Source of the DNA: Thamnidium elegans
Taxonomy: Eukaryota > Mucoromycota > Mucoromycetes > Mucorales > Mucoraceae
DNA: 64,000 nt
Assembly (NCBI GenBank): GCA_025201345.1
Contig: JAIXMG010000007.1
Coordinates: 434,001-498,000, forward strand
Reading direction: 5' to 3'
In this document: positions 43,106 to 55,534 of the stretch, piece after piece
Layout: every line of letters starts with the position of its first letter
Position numbering within the stretch: position 1 is the stretch's first letter
The notes under the pieces: model-generated
Told to the model about the DNA's origin: nothing
Seen by the model: only the letters and a program-made list of their open reading frames with translations
Database searches by the model: none
Made by a program: the position numbers and the translations under genes

Positions 43106-43680
43106 TTTTTTTATTTTATTTTATATAACAATAAGAATAAAAACAAAAAAGAAGAAAAGGAATAGTTTTTCTTTTGAGCTAAATAAATAAAATAAATAAA
43201 TAAATAAAGACGACCTTGCAATCTTCTGTATTCTAATAGGTTCAGATGATACACAAGGTTAAGTCAGTGTGTAACTTTACTAACGCGTACTTATTGGCTT
43301 AAACTACATAATATCGGTCAGTGGCACTTTTTTACCGCCCTCACGCGACATTGATCGTTCTCTCCCCTTCCTTTTTTTTTTGTTCTATCAGTATCAAAAG
43401 AAAAAGGATGGGTATCACAAGTAATTGACAAATATAGCTTAGGAATAACTCTATCGAGGCTGTGTATTTTTTTTTTGAAATTGAATTATGGATTCAATTA
43501 GTCGATCTTATTGGTTTTTCAACGAAAAGGCTGAACAAAGAGATTTTAACTCATTATATTAAACAGGTAACACATTGAATTTTTCCCATAGTCCATTATA
43601 ACCATCCTTATCATTTATATCCTATTATCCACCTTTCGTATGTACAATTTATTTGTTTATTTATTTATTAAAGCATGCAT
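43106..43680. other. Intergenic region between penta-EF-hand B and C
   Basis: AT-rich, 575 bp. A 24-codon open frame on plus (43488-43562, MDSISRSYWFFNEKAEQRDF...) is too short to support. AAAT repeats lie near 43180-43207. No RNA gene is seen. Confidence 0.5.
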
Positions 43681-44807
43681 TTAACTGCCTTTCATATCAG
43701 GTCTGCTGCTTATAACCAGTGTCAAGAACTAATACATTTAAACGAAATCATCAGTTTTTTTTTTTCCATGTTTACTAGATAATTTTTTTTTTTTTTTCCC
43801 CCGCAGAAAATAAATACTTACATCTTCATAATTAATAATGATTGAGCCTCTACTCTCATAATCCCTTGACCTAAACGATTTTGTTAAAGTTGATAACGTA
43901 ACACACGCTTGTACAAAATTATCAAAAGTAATATCTCCAGTTCCTGATTACAGTTTATATAAGCTTTTTTTTTTTTTTTGTTAAAAAATTTCTCTCAAGT
44001 TTACCGTATTTATCAAACGTTTGAATCAAAATGCCAACAAATCTATCGCTTACGTTATATCCAAAGGTTCGTAATGCGTGACTCATTTCTTGACAATCGA
44101 TACTTCCAGAGTTATCTTGATCGAATTTTTTAAAGCAACGACTCCAATCCTCGACATATTTCCATAATCCTCGAAACTCACCAAAATCAATTGTTCCGTT
44201 ATTGTCTATAAAAATATGCGTTAATACACTTTTAATAAATAGAACCGAGAAGAAGAAGAAGAAAAAAATTACCTGTATCAAATATACCAACCATCATACG
44301 AACTGTTTCAATATTAAATGGACTCCAATCTCCATTTACTAAAGCTGTTTGAAGTTCGTGAACTGAAATAGACCCTGAATGATCTGTATCTACTCTTTGA
44401 AATAAGTCCCACAGGTAATGCTCTCTTCTATCTGCCATCGCTATATATATATATATATATATATATTAATCAAATTAGTATATATCCAAAAAAAAAAAAA
44501 AAAAAAAAAAACGTGATCTTCGCACCTGATGAATGAAAAAAATTTCTTTCACTCACTCAGCAGGTCTTTATAACTTATGCTTACAAAACGTATTACTTCT
44601 CTGTACAGGTGAAAAGGCATTAGGGTTTACTGACGGTGGTGCGTTAAAACTATACTGTCTGTATTGATTTTGATTTTGATACGATGGTTGTGTTGGTGGT
44701 GGGGGTCCTGCCTAAAAAAAAATTATACTTTTTTTTTTAAAAATTCGAAATATAAATGCAAAAACAATTTTTTTTTTTTTACTTACTTGATATCCAAATG
44801 GGTTCAT
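43681..44807 (-). CDS. Penta-EF-hand protein C (ALG-2/peflin type)
   Basis: Six exons (44787-44807, 44597-44711, 44273-44440, 44005-44205, 43822-43943, 43681-43728) encode 224 residues. It starts MNPFGYQ, a seven-codon exon, then a Pro/Gln/Asn leader. EF-hand segments: [49 protein letters not shown] and a degenerate fifth ([17 protein letters not shown]). The end [15 protein letters not shown] is like that of A but longer. Internal exon lengths (201 and 122 bp) equal those of A, so A and C are a clear tandem duplication with conserved gene structure. Expected role: Ca2+-dependent adaptor at membranes. Confidence 0.92.
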
Positions 44808-45657
44808 CTTATATAAATTTAGTTATAGAAAGAAAAGAGAGAGAGAGAGATAAAAAAAAAAAGAAGGTGGGATCTTAATTAATAATTTTGAGGCGAAGGG
44901 GAAAAACAACTCAGCTACAATAAAATGTGTAACATAGGCCTGCGAAGCAAAAAGATATTGGTTTTTTTAGTTTCAAAATGTCTCTCATTTACTTGGCATA
45001 AAGAAAGAACTTACTGGTTCATATAAATAAACTAAACTGGTGACTACGTATATATATATATTCTTGCCCTGCTATAAATCATAATGATGTAACAGCTATG
45101 GAAAAAGCTCTAAATAGCTGAACTTTTATATAAGTTACACTCTTTTTTAGTAGCAAAAATCTGAATGATAAAATTTTATGGCGACATAAGCATCAGGTCT
45201 TTTTTTTTTCTTTTTTGTTTCCTGCTGAGTCGGTATGTACAGAATTTGTGTTTAATACCATTCTACCCTTTCAAGCTAGATAGATAAGATTAAATTATTA
45301 ATTGATCCTTATTATTTACTACTACTAGTAACAATAGTAGTAGTATAGTTGGTCGCTCTATATATATACGTCTCAAATGCGAATGAGAGCAAAAAAAAAA
45401 AAAAAAAAAAAAGTATAGGTAGAAAGTATTCGCTAATATATATATATATATATATAGATTCAAGTAAAAGTGATTGCTGTGATATATAAGTTGGTAACTA
45501 TTGTATTTCCGGTTCAATTCTTCTTTAAACCCTAGAATGTCAAAATTAAAATCAGTGCAGTGCGCACAGTCTTTTAAAACGTGATATTCACGTGATTTCG
45601 TAGCTTAAGTTTTGGCTTTTAACTCAATAACTTTATCATGGTCTTTAAAAACATGTC
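44808..45657. other. Intergenic region upstream of penta-EF-hand C
   Basis: About 850 bp, AT-rich, with a GA repeat (44836-44850), an A-run (45391-45412) and TA repeats. The small frame at 45290-45517 is low complexity. I see no gene. Confidence 0.6.
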
Positions 45658-45729
45658 TCCTTGATGGTCTAGTGGCTAGGATTCGTCGCTCTCACCGACG
45701 CGGCCGGGGTTCAATTCCCCGTCAGGGAA
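45658..45729 (+). tRNA. tRNA-Glu (anticodon CTC)
   Basis: The 72-nt sequence folds as a complete cloverleaf: acceptor TCCTTGA pairs with TCAGGGA, the D-arm holds GGTCTAGTGGCTAGGA, the anticodon stem CGTCG/CGACG encloses CTCTCAC with anticodon CTC at 45691-45693, and the T-arm CGGGG-TTCAATT-CCCCG is perfect. Internal Pol III A and B boxes are intact and a T-rich stop follows at about 45735. No intron is present. The 3' CCA is not encoded, as usual in eukaryotes. Confidence 0.97.
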
Positions 45730-45995
45730 ATCATTTCTTTTTTGCATTTTTTGTCACGAAAAAAAGGGTAATTCCTTTTTAGCATTATGCAAGTTTATTC
45801 AGCTTTTTTTAAAAAAAAAAAAGTAAATGGGGTTTATTTTTCTGTCATTCAGGGACTTGTACGTTTGCATTGGTTTTTTATTTATTTTAAGTGGTCACTG
45901 AGGGTGGAAACCAAATAGTCCTCATCCTTCCCCCCCTTTTTTTTTATATATATTTTTTGCTTTTTCTTTTGTGTATAAAATTCACACACTCAATT

Positions 45996-47273
45996 ATGTC
46001 ACATTTTCGCTGTCCAAGTTCTTCACTTGTTGAAGAAGCAGGATTGTTTGAGTATCAAGCTATTAAAGGGCTAGATGAAAGTCAGCTTTATACGGAGGAC
46101 GAGGATGAAACTACATGTAATAAAGTAGATACCAATAAGCGTTGCTGGATTTGTTTTGGAGAAGATACAGATTCAGTAGGAAGATGGGTTAATCCTTGTA
46201 ACTGTTCATTGGTTTCGCATGAACAATGTTTACTTGACTGGATTGCAGAAAACCAAAAAATAACACCTTTAAAAAAAGTAACTTGTCCTCAATGTTCTAG
46301 TTCATACTATTTATCAGAAAGACACAGTTTACCACTTGTGTTAATGAGTATTGTTGACAGTTTAGTCCATACAGCTGCTCCGTATGTTACAGTATTAGGA
46401 CTAGGTTGTTCTTTATTGATAACGTCTACCACGTTTGGTGCTTATACGGTGTTAACTTTATTCGGTACTAAACAAGGTGAAAAGTTGATTGGCAATCCTG
46501 CCTTTTGGACATGGAAGACTTGGATCGGGTTACCTTGCATTCCTTTAGTTTTAATAGCTTCTCGCTTAAAATGGGCTGATAATGCTTTACCGGCAGCAAC
46601 TTTATTATTACTTCGGTTGACTGGAGTTAGTTATCCATTAAAAGTAACTTGGCCACCTTCTCCGGCAGTTTTATTTGGTTTATTACCATGGGTTAGGTAA
46701 GCGCGCAGCATTTGTTTATTATAGATTTTTAAAATTAATTGGTATAATATATGTACTAAAAAAATAAAAGATTATTGTATAATAATATTTATGCTTTGAT
46801 TCAGTTAAGGTTATCTCTGCAAAGAAGAAATGAAGTAGCAACAGTGAATAACCAAAGAGTAGATGAGCGAGAAAGTGAATTCTTGTTTGGTAGAGAAGGA
46901 CGAGATATGGGAGTTACAGTTATTGGAGCATTGTTATGGCCATCTATCGGTAGTGTTGTTGGAGGGTAACTATAATACTTATAGACTAATGACCAATATC
47001 ACTCATTCTATAACTAGATATCTGGGTCACTCTAAATCGGTACGACGTTATTTTCCAGAACCATTTCAAAGAAACGTTCTTGGTGGATGTTTGTTTGTTC
47101 TTGCTAAGGTAATATGTATACATATATGGTTTATAAATGTAGTACAAACCTTTTTTTTTTCCTTTATTACTTTTTAGGATATTGCAAATTTAGTTTATAG
47201 ATATGAAAGAATAAGACAAAGAAGGTCTCGACGTGTAGTTAATTTTAATGATATTAAAAGACGTGCAAAGTAA
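45996..47273 (+). CDS. MARCH-type RING-CH membrane E3 ligase
   Basis: Four exons (45996-46696, 46810-46965, 47018-47108, 47178-47273) encode 347 residues. The RING-CH zinc finger is complete: RCWICFGEDTDSVGRWVNPC, NCSLVSHEQCLLDWI, VTCPQCSSSYYL (C-x2-C, C-x-C, H-x2-C, C-x2-C). Several hydrophobic segments follow (about 125-300), as in MARCH5-like membrane ligases, and the tail is basic (RIRQRRSRRVVNFNDIKRRA). MARCH5 acts on the mitochondrial outer membrane; membrane location is supported here, the organelle is not. Exon 2 uses TTAAG as acceptor because the preceding CAG would give an immediate stop. An upstream in-frame Met at 45891 is rejected as leader. Confidence 0.92.
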
Positions 47274-47463
47274 ACTTACTTATTACATAACTCAAAAGAA
47301 ATTCCACGTGCGTGACTTGTACAATATAGTGTACAGGGTCCAAAAGTAAAAAAAAAAAAAAAAAAAAACTTTCCTTCTTTCTGTTCCCTTGAAATTATAT
47401 TCCCACATAACTATCCTTTATCAGTCTTTCTCTTTTCTTTATATATATATTTACTGAATTAAC

Positions 47464-48765
47464 ATGCGTCTTATTGTTCGACAAGATTATGAAGAAGTTT
47501 CTGCTTATTCAGGTTTCTACTGAAAATAAAATAAGTCTCTCCTTTTACTGACACACTCATTCTAATGTAGCATATTATGTAAAAGAAAGAATCAACCAGT
47601 TTAAACCAACAGCGGAAAGACCTTTTGTGTTGGGTTTACCGACCGGTTCTTCACCTATTGGAGTATATCATAAGTTGGTTGATTTTCATAAAGCGGGTGA
47701 GCTGAATTTTCAACACGTAGTTACGTTTAATATGGATGAATATGTTGGTTTACCAAGGTAACAAAAAAAACGTATATTCTTTTTTTTTCTGTACGTAAAA
47801 TTTATATAAAAAAATATATAGAAATCACCCACAATCATATCACTCGTTTATGTGGAATCACTTATTCAAACACGTTAATATTAAAGAAGAAAATGTTCAT
47901 ATATTAGACGGTAATTCAGAGGATCTTGATAACGAGTGTTCAAAGTTTGAAGCAGATATTGTAAAGTTGGGTGGTATTGAGCTATTCTTGGGTGGTAAAA
48001 TATATAAAAATTGCATAATTTTTGGAGGGGGGTTTTTTTTACACTGCTAAATATGTGTGTGTGTATAAATAGGTATTGGACCTGATGGACATATTGCATT
48101 TAATGAACCTGGTTCATCATTAACATCAAGAACAAGAGTAAAGACATTAGCGTATGAGACGATAATGGCTAATGCTAGATTTTTTGGAGGAGATGTATCT
48201 AAAGTACCTAAATTAGCTTTAACTGTAGGAGTCGCGTAAGTTTTTTTTTTTTTAAAAAAAAAATAGATAGATTAGAATTTAACAGTAACAAATAAAATAG
48301 AACAGTAATGGATGCTAGAGAGGTTTGTGTTGTAATTACAGGTGCACATAAAAGTTTAGCGTTATCAAAGTGCTTAGAAGAAGGAGTTAATCATATGTGG
48401 ACGGTGTCGGCGATACAAATGCATCCTAAAGGGTTAATTATATGTGATGAAGATGCAACATTAGAACTCCACGTTAAGGTAAAAACGATAATAGAAAAAT
48501 CGACTATACTCTCATTGGTAACAAAATATTTTCTTAGACAGTACGCTATTTTAAATCAATTGAACATGTACACCAATCAATTATAGGCCCACATAATCTT
48601 GGACTACAAGGCAATTTACTAAGAAATATGGTTGATGCAAATCAAGCAGCAAAACGTAGAAGAAGATTAATGCTTCAAAGTTTATTAAATGATGAAGAAG
48701 AAGAAGAAAACCATAATTATTTCTCTTCTGATGAAGATGCTCAAAAGAAAAGGCATAAAAAATAA
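47464..48765 (+). CDS. NAG1: Glucosamine-6-phosphate deaminase
   Basis: Six exons (47464-47512, 47571-47757, 47822-47994, 48073-48235, 48301-48478, 48538-48765) encode 325 residues. It converts glucosamine-6-phosphate to fructose-6-phosphate and ammonia, the last step of GlcNAc/chitin catabolism. Family signatures are intact: [88 protein letters not shown]. Length exceeds the usual 260-290 because of a C-terminal charged tail ([20 protein letters not shown], then QKKRHKK). Its start lies 190 bp after the MARCH-type stop on the same strand. Confidence 0.96.
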
Positions 48766-48949
48766 ACAAAAAAAAAAAAAAATAACACATAAATGGGACT
48801 GTTTTCAACCTTTTTTTTTTTTTTTTTTTTTTTGTGGGTCCCCCCCCCCCTGGCTTTGATTCGAAATTTTTTTAGTATAAAAAGAAGTGAAATTTTTTTA
48901 ATTTTTTCGATTTTTCAGATTACTCCCCTCTCCTTTTTCTTTATCTAAA

Positions 48950-50023
48950 ATGGCCGCTGAGAACCCCAACAAGTTCATTATCGTAAGTATATACACATGT
49001 ATAAACTTTTTTTTTTTATAAAATAGATTTATTAAATCGTTATTTGTGTTATAGGATTTCCTTATGGGTGGTGTTTCCGCCGCTGTCTCCAAGACCGCTG
49101 CTGCCCCCATTGAGCGTATCAAGCTCTTGATCCAAAACCAAGATGAGATGATCAAGCAAGGTCGTCTTGCTTCTCCCTATAAGGGTATCGGTGATTGTTT
49201 CACCCGTACCATGAAGGATGAGGGTGCCATCTCCTTCTGGAGAGGTAACACTGCTAACGTTATCCGTTACTTCCCTACTCAAGCTCTTAACTTTGCCTTC
49301 AAGGATAAGTTCAAGCGTATGTTCAACAAGGATAAGAACAGAGATGGTTATTGGGCTTGGTTCGCTGGTAACTTGGCTTCCGGTGGTGCTGCTGGTGCCG
49401 CTTCTCTTTTCTTCGTTTACTCTTTAGATTATGCTCGTACTCGTCTTGCTAACGATGCCAAGTCTTCCAAGGGTGGAGGAGAGCGTCAATTCAAGGGTCT
49501 CGTTGATGTCTACAAGCAAACCTTGAAGTCTGATGGTATTGCCGGTCTTTACCGTGGTTTCAACATCTCTTGTGTTGGTATCATTGTCTACCGTGGTCTT
49601 TACTTCGGTCTTTACGATTCTCTCAAGCCTCTTCTTCCCGAGAACCTCCAAAAGTCTTTCTTGGCTACTTTCGCTTTGGGTTGGGCTGTTACCACCGGTT
49701 CCGGTCTTGGTATGTATTATTATTATTATTATTTATTTTTTTCAGGGGTTAAAAAAAAAAAAAAGCTGTGTTTATTAACAAATTTTTTTTAAATTATAGC
49801 TTCTTACCCCATTGATACCATTCGTCGTCGTATGATGATGACCTCTGGTTCCGCTGTCAAGTATGACTCTTCTCTCCACGCTTTCCGTGAGATCGTTGCC
49901 AAGGAAGGTGCTAAGTCTCTCTTCAAGGGTGCTGGTGCTAACATTCTCCGTGCTATTGCCGGTGCTGGTGTCTTGTCTGGTTATGATTTCCTCCAAGTCT
50001 GGATGTTCGGTGAGAAGTTCTAA
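48950..50023 (+). CDS. AAC: Mitochondrial ADP/ATP carrier
   Basis: Three exons (48950-48982, 49055-49709, 49800-50023) encode 303 residues. It is the inner-membrane antiporter of ADP and ATP. The diagnostic RRRMMM motif is present ([11 protein letters not shown]), along with mitochondrial-carrier repeats ([36 protein letters not shown]) and the six-helix length. The CDS is less AT-rich than its neighbours, with third-position C and T in preferred codons, as expected for a highly expressed gene, and a pyrimidine tract precedes the start. Exon 1 is only eleven codons. A run of TATTATTATT and a short A-run lie in intron 2. Confidence 0.98.
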
Positions 50024-52526
50024 ATTGTTTAAACTCATTTAGACTCCAATCTCCTTTCATCTCATAATTATTTTGTAATATTATATTTAAAGCAACCATC
50101 AACATTTCTTTTTTTATAAACATTAATATTCCTCTTTTTTTTTGTTTTTAAAAAAATAAAAATCCTTAAAAAAAAGGCCTTTAGAGCCTTTGTAGTTAAA
50201 GAAAAAAAAACCCGTATACTTCTTTTTTTTTTCTTTTGTGTATATCTTTCACCCCCTACTTTTTATTTAGTATTATTTTTAACTCAGGTCCCGACAGTAA
50301 AAATTTTCTCGATCCCGAAATTTGCCAAATTATATTATTTTGGCTAGGTTTTGAAACCAAACCAGGCAATTAAGATTGTGTAATAATCATTTTTTTTTTA
50401 CTCCACATTATTGTGCGCAAATAATTTTAAGATGGAGAATCAAAATAAACGGTAAATCACACAGAAATACGGGTGCTCTCGTAAACACCCTCGCAACAAA
50501 GATTAAATGGTCACCTGCAATAGCTAAAATTTAATTATTTTAGCAAAAGTTGTTTGTCGTACTTGAATCAATCGTAGATTCCGTAATCTAAAATACTATA
50601 TGTTTTTGATAAGCAAAACAGCTTCATGTATCTAGAATGGAAAGGGCAAACAGAAAAGTATGTGCCTGGTAACCCACTTACTTTAAAATTCAACCTATCT
50701 TGTTCAATACGAGATGAATTATAACCCGGGAAAATATATATTTAGTATAGTCTCTCGATATTGGGTTGACCAAAAAAAAAAAAAAAAAAAAAAAAAAAAT
50801 AGTAATTACGACTACTGGCTTAAACCTCAATTGATAATAAACAATTAGCATTCCAAGTTAAGTTTATTTATTTTTGTGAAACAGTTTTTGTTCAGGGCAA
50901 AGTGTTTTAAATAATGGTAACTACAATACTTTTGTTGCAAAAGTGAAAAAAAAAAAAAGGTGTTACTTTTATGATAGGACGAGTTAAGTTATATCTCTTA
51001 AAAAAAATTCTGTAAGGATTAAAAGAAGAGACCGGGAAACGGGTTACCAAAAATCAGGTTTTTTTTTTCCCGTCTCTACAAACAATGTACATCTGTAGCA
51101 TGGTTTAGTTTGATACGCATTTAATTAGCCTAGATATCCATATATTATTATTCATCACACTAAACACATATTCCATGTGCTCAACTATCTAATTTTTGTA
51201 CCTGTTATTTTCAAAACAAAAAGATTTTTTTTTATATGTATTCAAGTAGCGACATGCTTTGTGAAACTATTTCCAGAGTTTCCCCCTACATTACCCTTGA
51301 CAATCTCTTGCACAATAAAGAAATCTTAAAACATGTCAGTGCGGGTATCCCCCCTCCCCCACTTTTCTTTCTTCTAATATGCGTGTTACATATTAATAAT
51401 AATAAAAAAAAAGTAGACCCTTAAAAGAAAAATCGTATTGTTCTATTGATTTTTTTCCGTAAAAAAAAAGTTTTCTCTTTGAGTGAAGGCACGTTCACCA
51501 ATTAAAATGTATTTGAGCCTAAAAATGAGCTTAATTGTCTCTCTTTTTTTTTTCTTTTGATGTAGTTATCAAATGATACAGATTAGTATAAAAAAATAGT
51601 ATTTTATTGCTTGTTAACTATTGCCTTGTACTTGAAACCAGTTTCCAATATATACAGATTAGCAATAGATCGAAAAAAGTTTTCTTTTTACTATGTTATT
51701 CCCGACATATTCCTAGTTGGTGTAACCGAAAGAAAACTATATTTCTCCTTATTACTCTCTTATAAACCAATACTTTTCAAGCTTTTAAAAAATATTGTTG
51801 ATTTATATAAACCCTATCTAGTCTAAAAACTACCTATTAAAACTTTTTCAGGCGTTTTAAATGAACAACAAAAAAACCGTAAAGGTCTGTTTTCGGAGAT
51901 TGATTCATTTACCTTGGGTTAGGTTATTTTTATAGCTTCAAAAGGAAGATGTCTTTCAAAATACATTTTTTTTTTTTTTGGTAAAATGAGCCTGTAGTTT
52001 GCTACAATTTTTGTTTATTTGTATCCAAATAAAAACCTTTTCTATTCCGGATATGACTGCAAAGAACTACTCGATTTTTATTATTCAGGCGGTGTATAAA
52101 TTACATCGCTCTTCAAGACTTTTAAAAAAAAAACCAAAGGAGCTTGGGAGGATTATTAGCAGTCGTTTAATTATTAAGAAATAATAAAACTACGATATAT
52201 CGGCGTTGCATATTTATTTAATTATTTTGTTTATTGCCCAATAGTAACAGAATCCGAGCAATAGCATCATTTTTGAAGAATTTTGCTCATGTCTGTTTTT
52301 TAAAGAGCAGGAAAGTTACCATCATTTTATCTTGATAAGAAACGTCAAACTAGTTCTATATATAAAATCGGTAACTTTTTTTGTCGTTGTTGGCATCGCT
52401 GTTGCAATCGTACTGGTAGTAAGGATTCCTGGCACAAGAAAAATGTTTAGCCAAAAAGAAGATTTTTCAGGTCCTTAGTCTGCTACACCTGCAAAAAAAA
52501 AAAAAAAAAGATGCACGGTTCAATTT

Positions 52527-52795
52527 GCACGGTCGATTAAAAAAGTATGACCCATTACCTTTTACTTACCTTACGGATGACCGCCGCTCTAAGAAGAGAT
52601 GTATCGGTTGTACCAACATAACAATACGAAAACAAAAACAAAACAAAATAGCAAGTAAAGAAAAAAGATTGAAAAAGTTAATAAACCCTCTAATTTATTG
52701 TGATTAATTATTCATGTGATCTATTAACTCATCATAGCGTATTTATACTCCATAATACACTTATTTACGTATACGTCAGTTAACCATTTTTATTG
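52527..52795. repeat. Diverged dispersed noncoding element, copy B
   Basis: This is the counterpart of 15559-15768. Ordered shared blocks include GCACGGTC/ATTAAA, ACTTACCTT, TCTAAGAAG, ACGAAAAC and a 21-bp block at 52721-52741 with 19 matches. It is longer than copy A because of A-rich insertions. The function is unknown. Confidence 0.4.
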
Positions 52796-54419
52796 TACAC
52801 ATGTGTACTTGTTGTTCCAACTTGATTCACGCAAGTTTCGTTTTTATACAGATAAAACGAAATTGAACGTGTAAATAAATCATGTAGCAAAAACTTTAAT
52901 AAGTAACTGCGAAACAAACAAGTATTAACCATCACTTTTCAGCTAATATAAAACTTCCAAAAAATGTCATTTTGAAGTTTGAGAGTAAAAGTACTGTACA
53001 ACTATGTAAAGTACTTAGAGGGAAATTGTACTACATAACTTTAACCTTCTGTATAATAAAAAGTGAACACTGCATGCAAGAAAAAAAAAAAAAAACGTTA
53101 TTCACTTAGGCCGAAAGATTACTATTCACTCTTTTTCTTTAAATTTCTGGAATTAAATATTATACATATACACTTTCCCACAGTTCTTCTACTGTTGAAC
53201 AAGACCCTTTTTTTTAAAAAAAAGAAAAAAAGAGGCAAGTTCCAGAACCCAATAATTAACGCTAGACTTTTCAAGAATTTTAATAAAATTAAATTACTTT
53301 TTTTTTAATGATACCTTCTTAAAAAAAAAGCTTAAAAAAGAATTACTAATACATGCTTATTAAAATATTTGCACATATAAATAAATACAATAAACAATAC
53401 AATAGAGAGATGCGATGACATAATGTTACTTTATCTTACTATATAAGAAAATCTGTAATCTTTCGCCATATACACTAGAGTTTTTTTTTAGTTAAGCCTT
53501 ATCTCAAAATCCAAGTTAGAAATCCCTCCTTTTTTTAAAGTAAATAAACAAGCAGAAAAAGCCGAGTATCTCATACTTCCCAATTTCTCATGAGTTACTA
53601 TATGTAGCAAAGGTATCTTTTTTTAATTACTCAAAAGTTGTTTCTTCGTCCTATAAGTCGCTTTAAAGTAATAAAGTAATATTATATAGAAGAAAGCTTA
53701 ATATACTAACGACGCGTTCTTTTAAACTTGCTCAAGATAACATCTCTAACGAAACAAAAATGGGTTTACCGGTTTTTTATACTTAAATTTCCAAAATATA
53801 AATGTCATGCAACGTTATTTTAATGAAGTGAAAACTTGTGATTTTCCTATCATGTTTCCTTGGAACCAAGAACACATATAATATATATAAATGAGGAGAC
53901 TTTAAAAAGCTCCTTTTTTGTGTGTGTGTATGTTGCATACAAATTGTTTGTTGGGTACATTATTCACTAACCGGGTATATAATAAAGTTATTTGGCACGT
54001 TCGTTTAAAGTATTCCGTATATTTCGTGGGGTGATATGATGATTATTTATAATGCCCTGTGAGAACTAATTATTCCCATATTCAAAAAGTTTAAAAAATC
54101 CCACAAAAAAAAAAAAAAATGGGTTTTTTTTTTTTTTTTTCATAATTGTAAAAGTATTGTGCTACATATAAAAAATGTTTATATCTATGCATCGCTTTGG
54201 TGCTACCTTTACTTTTTGTTTATTTGGTATTGGTTATTCTATAAAAGTCAAAAATGCTGCAGTTATATACGATGACAGTGAGAATCGGAGTAAATAAGTT
54301 TTCATGTAATTTAAACTGAAAAACAATGCGGGGATTGTGTACAAAATTCGTATTAAGCGTACCCTTTAAACCAATATGATGTAAGAAACCACTCGCCCCG
54401 ACTTCCATTTCGCTTTGGC

Positions 54420-54475
54420 AGCCAATCATATATTGCAACTTTTTTATTTCTTTAAATAAGACAACACATATAAAT
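54420..54475 (+). promoter_or_regulatory. CCAAT and TATA elements upstream of the SET gene
   Basis: GCCAATCAT at 54421-54429 lies about 100 bp, and TATAAAT at 54469-54475 about 50 bp, before the start codon. The order and spacing fit a fungal core promoter. The function is inferred from motif and position. Confidence 0.5.
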
Positions 54476-54525
54476 ATGCCGTTTTTTTTATTCTTTTCCA
54501 ACTATCTCTTTTATAAAATAAAAAA

Positions 54526-55168
54526 ATGCCCAACACTGTTCCTGAAGCCTGTTCTGATATTATCGTTAATGGCAAGCCTACTCATCCCAATGATTTCAAG
54601 GTAGTCCGTCAAGGTCCCCCTGAATCATTCTCTAGCAAGCTTTGTGCTGAACGCGCTTTCCCTAAAGGTTCTACTATTGCTCCTTTGGAAGGTTTAACTC
54701 CTGGTGCTAAGCGTTATTCTACTGTTCAAATCTCAGAAACTAAACATATTGAGCTCAACAGTGATCTTGTTTTCATGAATCACTCTTGTAACCCTTCTAC
54801 TCTTATGGATGTTGATCGTATGATCATTACTGCCACAAGAGATCTCGCTGCTGGTGATGAATTAACCTTCTTCTACCCTTCAACTGAATGGGATATGGGT
54901 AAGACATTTACCGCTTGATTTGTGTACAATTTAAAACTAATACCCCAATTTTTTTTTTCGTATAAATAGCTCAACCATTTTCTTGTTGGTGTGGTTCATC
55001 AAAGGTAAGATTTTTTTTAAAAAACTAATTAGTTGGTACGATACTAATATATTTAATTTATAGTGTATCGAAACAGTTCAAGGTGCTCATTACCTTCCTA
55101 CTGATACCTTGAAGCAATTTGAATTAAGTAACCATATTCTCTCTCTTCTTCAAAAGCGTGACGCTTAA
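54526..55168 (+). CDS. Small stand-alone SET-domain protein
   Basis: Three exons (54526-54898, 54970-55004, 55064-55168) encode 170 residues. The SET core is short but recognisable: AFPKGSTIAPLEGL near the start, the NHSCNPST motif (residues about 85-92), and the ELTFFYPSTEWDM strand ending in the catalytic Tyr region. A short Cys cluster, FSCWCGSSKCI, recalls a post-SET zinc motif but with only three Cys. There is no pre-SET domain. The protein may be a lysine methyltransferase of unknown target, or a non-catalytic SET fold; which one cannot be decided here. Preferred codons (CTT, GCT, ACT) suggest active expression. Confidence 0.82.
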
Positions 55169-55534
55169 GCCTTTTCTTTGAAAGAAAAAAAAAGCACCTT
55201 GTACAATAATAATAAAAAACTCTATTAAATCAAACTTCATAGTCTTATAAAGTAACAGTTTTAAGTTTATTATATATGTATTAATAAGTACACCCCCAAA
55301 AAAAAACATGTTCGCTTTTCGAACAGCGCATAAAATAATATTTTTTTTTGGATTATTATATATTCAGTGATAACAACGAGAAGCTGTATGTACTTATTAT
55401 CTTGAAAAATACAGCTATCTAGACCAATTTTTTTTTACAGGTGTTTAAAGAAAAAGGTTTTATTAACATGGTAAAGAGATATATAATTTGAAAATAAAGA
55501 AAGAAGAAAGAAGAAAAAAAGTAAACAAGCGGTT
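55169..55534. other. Convergent 3' region
   Basis: This is the shared 3' flank of the SET gene (plus) and the HECT ligase (minus), AT-rich with a few A- and T-runs. No further gene is seen. Confidence 0.7.

Larger units (their letters stand above)
50024..54525. other. 4.5-kb AT-rich gene desert
   Basis: This is the longest empty stretch in the window. It has frequent T/A runs (A29 at 50772-50800), no supported coding frame, tRNA or complete repeat element. The segment 52527-52795 resembles 15559-15768. Promoter elements of the SET gene lie at its right end. Unannotated lncRNA or transposon relics cannot be excluded. Confidence 0.5.

Noticed and set aside
43488..43562. 24-codon open frame with a donor-like sequence after it
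   Set aside because: Too short to support, the donor lies after the stop, and no second exon could be joined.
46801..46809. CAG at 46802-46804 as the acceptor of MARCH-type exon 2
   Set aside because: It gives an immediate stop. The AG five bases downstream keeps the frame.
54220..54501. 93-codon open frame on minus upstream of the SET gene
   Set aside because: It overlaps the likely promoter, has no domain, and its composition fits translated AT-rich DNA.
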